Positions 6,953 to 8,685 of a stretch of DNA of 8,685 nucleotides are shown here, one piece after another. Source of the stretch: Rhizobacter sp. (GTDB lineage: Bacteria > Pseudomonadota > Gammaproteobacteria > Burkholderiales > Burkholderiaceae); the NCBI GenBank assembly GCA_014379885.1, contig JACMKW010000697.1, forward strand, positions 1-8,685. Direction: 5' to 3'. Under the pieces are notes generated by a model. The model did not search any database. It was not told the origin of the DNA and saw only the letters and a program-made list of their open reading frames with translations. Each line of letters starts with the position of its first letter. The stretch's first letter is position 1. The position numbers and the translations under genes were made by a program.

Positions 6953-7948
6953 ATGAAACTTTCGGTTCTCGATCAATCCGTGTCCTTGAGCGGCAGCAGT
7001 GAAGACGCGGCCATTCGCGACACGCTGGCGCTGGCCGAGCATGCCGAAGCACTCGGCTATCACCGCTTCTGGCTGAGCGAACACCACAGCCTGCCTACCA
7101 TCGTGGGCAGCGCTCCCGAGATCTTGATGGCGGCCATTGCAGCTCGCACACAGCGCATTCGCATCGGCAGTGCGGGCGTGATGCTGCCGCACTACTCGGC
7201 GTTGAAAGTGGCTGAACAGTTTCGTGTGCTCGAAGCTTTGGCGCCAGGCCGCATCGACCTCGGCGTGGGCCGCGCACCGGGTGGTGACATGCGCACCGCA
7301 CAAGCCCTCAACCCACACGCCTACGGCTCCGCCGAGCATTTTCCTGAGCAGGTGCGTGACCTGCAGGCCTGGACGGCTGGTGTACAGCACCGCGGCATCG
7401 TCGCCCACCCGCGCGGGCCGGTGGCACCCGAAGTGTGGATTTTGGGCAGCTCCGACTACGGCGCACAACTGGCTGCACATTTCGGCCTGCCTTATGCCTA
7501 CGCGTACTTTTTTGTTGACGGGCAAGGTGTGGAGCAAGCGCTGGATCTGTACCGCCGGCTTTATCAGCCGAGCGAACGCCACCCAACGCCGCACGCGACC
7601 ATTTGCGTATGGGCACTGGCGGCTGAGACTGACGAAGAAGCCTTGCACCATGCCTTGAGCCGCGAGCGCTGGCGGGTCGACCGCGGCCGTGGTGTGCTGG
7701 GCCCATTGCAGTCGCCCGACAGCATTGCGGCGCGCGGCTTCACGCCGGAAGAAATGCAAACGGTGGAGCCGATGCGTCAACGTGCCTTCGTGGGCAGCGC
7801 GGTGCAAGTGGCAGACAAGCTGCGTGCATTGGCCAGTGAACTGGCGCTCGACGAGTTGGTGATCAACTGCTGGGCGCATGACCCAGCAGTGCGGCGCACT
7901 TCGTACGCACTGCTGGCGCGCGAATTCGCTTTGACGCAAACTCGCTGA
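6953..7948 (+). CDS. Luciferase-like flavin-dependent monooxygenase (LLM class, YhbW-like)
   Basis: The 331-residue protein is of the bacterial-luciferase superfamily (group 1, single-component-like members such as E. coli YhbW). These enzymes have a TIM-barrel fold and use reduced flavin supplied by a partner reductase to oxidise a substrate with O2. Family signatures: YHRFWLSEHH (36-45), GSAGVMLPH (72-80), the segment APGRIDLGVGRAPGGD (97-112), VWILGSS (161-167), and a C-terminal VGSAVQVADKL segment (280-290). Length and N-terminus (MKLSVLDQS) match the family, which supports the ATG at 6953 although no strong Shine-Dalgarno precedes it. It is followed after 23 bp by the S4-domain gene on the same strand, so the two are probably co-transcribed. 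The physiological substrate is unknown and light production is not implied. No flavin reductase gene is adjacent. Confidence 0.95.
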   Translation: MKLSVLDQSVSLSGSSEDAAIRDTLALAEHAEALGYHRFWLSEHHSLPTIVGSAPEILMAAIAARTQRIRIGSAGVMLPHYSALKVAEQFRVLEALAPGRIDLGVGRAPGGDMRTAQALNPHAYGSAEHFPEQVRDLQAWTAGVQHRGIVAHPRGPVAPEVWILGSSDYGAQLAAHFGLPYAYAYFFVDGQGVEQALDLYRRLYQPSERHPTPHATICVWALAAETDEEALHHALSRERWRVDRGRGVLGPLQSPDSIAARGFTPEEMQTVEPMRQRAFVGSAVQVADKLRALASELALDELVINCWAHDPAVRRTSYALLAREFALTQTR

Positions 7949-7971
7949 AAACCAACACAGGCGAGGGGCCC

Positions 7972-8277
7972 ATGAGAATGATTGAGTTCGAGTTGCGTGG
8001 TGACTACATCACGCTGGATGCCTTGCTGAAGGTGACCGGACTGGCAAGCAGTGGCGGCGCAGGCAAGGCCATGGTGGCCGACGGCCAGGTCGAGATCGAC
8101 GGTCAGTTGGAGCTGCGCAAAGCTTGCAAGGTACGCGCTGGCCAGGTTGTCAGCGTAGGTGGTGCGCGCATCCGCATTCATGCACCCACCATGCCTGCAC
8201 CGCTGGACGGTGCAGAAGAAAAACCCCATGAGCCCGAGCCGGACCCACGGGGATCTGATTCACGTCAGAAGCGGTAG
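7972..8277 (+). CDS. S4-domain RNA-binding protein, YbcJ-like, with charged C-terminal tail
   Basis: The protein has 101 residues. Residues 1-70 form a small S4 RNA-binding domain similar to E. coli YbcJ: LDALLKVTGLASSGGAGKAM (15-34) is the helix-turn-helix part, followed by ADGQVEIDGQLELRKACKVRAGQVV (36-60). Such domains bind structured RNA, often rRNA; the specific target is unknown. Residues 71-101 are a Pro/Glu/Arg-rich, probably disordered tail that E. coli YbcJ lacks. The codons of that tail (85-94) coincide with a terminator hairpin for the opposing gene, and the last 13 bp overlap that gene's end. GAGGGG (7963-7968) is the ribosome site. The ATG at 7972 and the one two codons later (7978) are both possible, the second having the more usual spacing. 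It is likely in an operon with the monooxygenase gene 23 bp upstream. Confidence 0.92.
   Translation: MRMIEFELRGDYITLDALLKVTGLASSGGAGKAMVADGQVEIDGQLELRKACKVRAGQVVSVGGARIRIHAPTMPAPLDGAEEKPHEPEPDPRGSDSRQKR
8214..8252 (-). terminator. Intrinsic terminator of the outer-membrane barrel gene, inside the S4 gene
   Basis: On the minus strand, positions 8252-8224 form a continuous 13-bp stem: CCCCGTG/CATGGGG, then a G-U pair, then GTCCG/CGGGC, with loop GCT. Two further G-U pairs occur within the stem. It is followed directly by TTTTTCTTCT (8223-8214). It begins 12 nt after the barrel gene's stop codon. On the plus strand the same hairpin is followed by ATCTGATTC, so it should act only for the minus-strand transcript. 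Confidence 0.8.
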
Positions 8278-8685
8278 TTGAGGCCGACGGTCAGCACATC
8301 GGCGGTGGGGCTGCCGAGCACATTGAAGCGATAGCGCTCGTATTCCGTGCGGATGGCGGCGTTCTGAGTCAGGTTGTACTGAACACCCACGCCTGCCTTC
8401 CACGAGTTGCCCTTGTCGCTGACACTGCCGGTGTCCAGCTTGCCCTGGAAAGCACCCACCCGCGCCAGAGCTGCCCATTGCGGAGTGATGGGGAACGTGC
8501 CCACCGCGTCAAGGAAGAGGCCCTTGGCTCTCACCGAGCCGCCGGTGTAGCCGAAGTCACCCAGGTCGATATAACCAAGTTCCATCGCGAAATTGGGGGT
8601 GAAGTCGTAGCCCGCATAGAGCTTTCCAGATGCCTTGGTGCCGTCCAGCCCAGGGAAATCACCATTTTTTACTTTCGACTGGCCG
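8265..8685 (-). CDS. Outer-membrane beta-barrel protein, C-terminal part (enters from right edge)
   Basis: The frame is open from the right edge to a TGA at 8265-8267, giving 139 visible residues of a longer protein whose N-terminus and signal peptide are outside. It reads as successive amphipathic beta strands with turns, for example KLYAGYDFTPNFAMELGYID, and ends in LTVGLNYRF. A final Phe after an alternating strand is the signal recognised by the BAM assembly complex in Gram-negative outer-membrane proteins. The pattern fits the small 8-stranded OmpA-like / opacity-type barrels common in Burkholderiales. The Met at 8585 lies inside a strand and is not a start. Its terminator lies in the convergent S4 gene, whose last 13 bp overlap this one. 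The precise role (porin, adhesin or structural) cannot be told. Confidence 0.9.
   Translation of the reverse strand, partial: GQSKVKNGDFPGLDGTKASGKLYAGYDFTPNFAMELGYIDLGDFGYTGGSVRAKGLFLDAVGTFPITPQWAALARVGAFQGKLDTGSVSDKGNSWKAGVGVQYNLTQNAAIRTEYERYRFNVLGSPTADVLTVGLNYRF

Noticed and set aside
6887..7939. 350-codon minus-strand open frame over the monooxygenase gene
   Set aside because: The plus-strand frame has clear luciferase-family motifs. The antisense frame has none and covers nearly the same span.

Overview
The window is GC-rich, densely packed chromosomal DNA. Its protein families and codon use fit a betaproteobacterium, most likely in Burkholderiales; that is inference from coding style and familiar proteins, because there is no rRNA or other phylogenetic marker here. 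There are seven protein genes, two of them cut by the window edges. I see no tRNA, rRNA, CRISPR array, insertion sequence or phage integrase.

Left half, all on the minus strand (read from right to left): a single-domain NADP-dependent oxidoreductase of the CurA / leukotriene B4 dehydrogenase type (5365-6405); a 1017-residue soluble hybrid histidine kinase with five PAS-type sensory domains, a kinase core and a C-terminal receiver (2244-5297); and the start of a very large protein of unknown function that stays open to the left edge (696 codons visible, 1-2090). The oxidoreductase-kinase gap is 67 bp and the kinase-unknown gap is 153 bp, and I found no convincing terminator in either. The three could share a transcript, but that is not shown.

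Middle: a CspA-family cold-shock gene (6547-6759, minus) ends at a textbook intrinsic terminator (6494-6519), which separates it from the oxidoreductase. Its 193-bp upstream region is shared with a divergent plus-strand gene and carries two perfect inverted repeats, one of them 28 nt before the cold-shock start codon.

Right end: a plus-strand pair encodes a luciferase-like flavin monooxygenase (6953-7948) and, 23 bp later, a YbcJ-type S4 RNA-binding protein (7972-8277). The S4 gene overlaps by 13 bp the 3' end of a convergent outer-membrane beta-barrel gene that enters from the right edge (8265-8685, minus). The barrel gene's intrinsic terminator appears to lie inside the last codons of the S4 gene.

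Most of the window is ordinary housekeeping or accessory content. The parts most worth a second look are the unknown large protein, with a strikingly regular amphipathic beta-strand segment; the two palindromes upstream of the cold-shock gene; and the terminator embedded in the opposing S4 reading frame.
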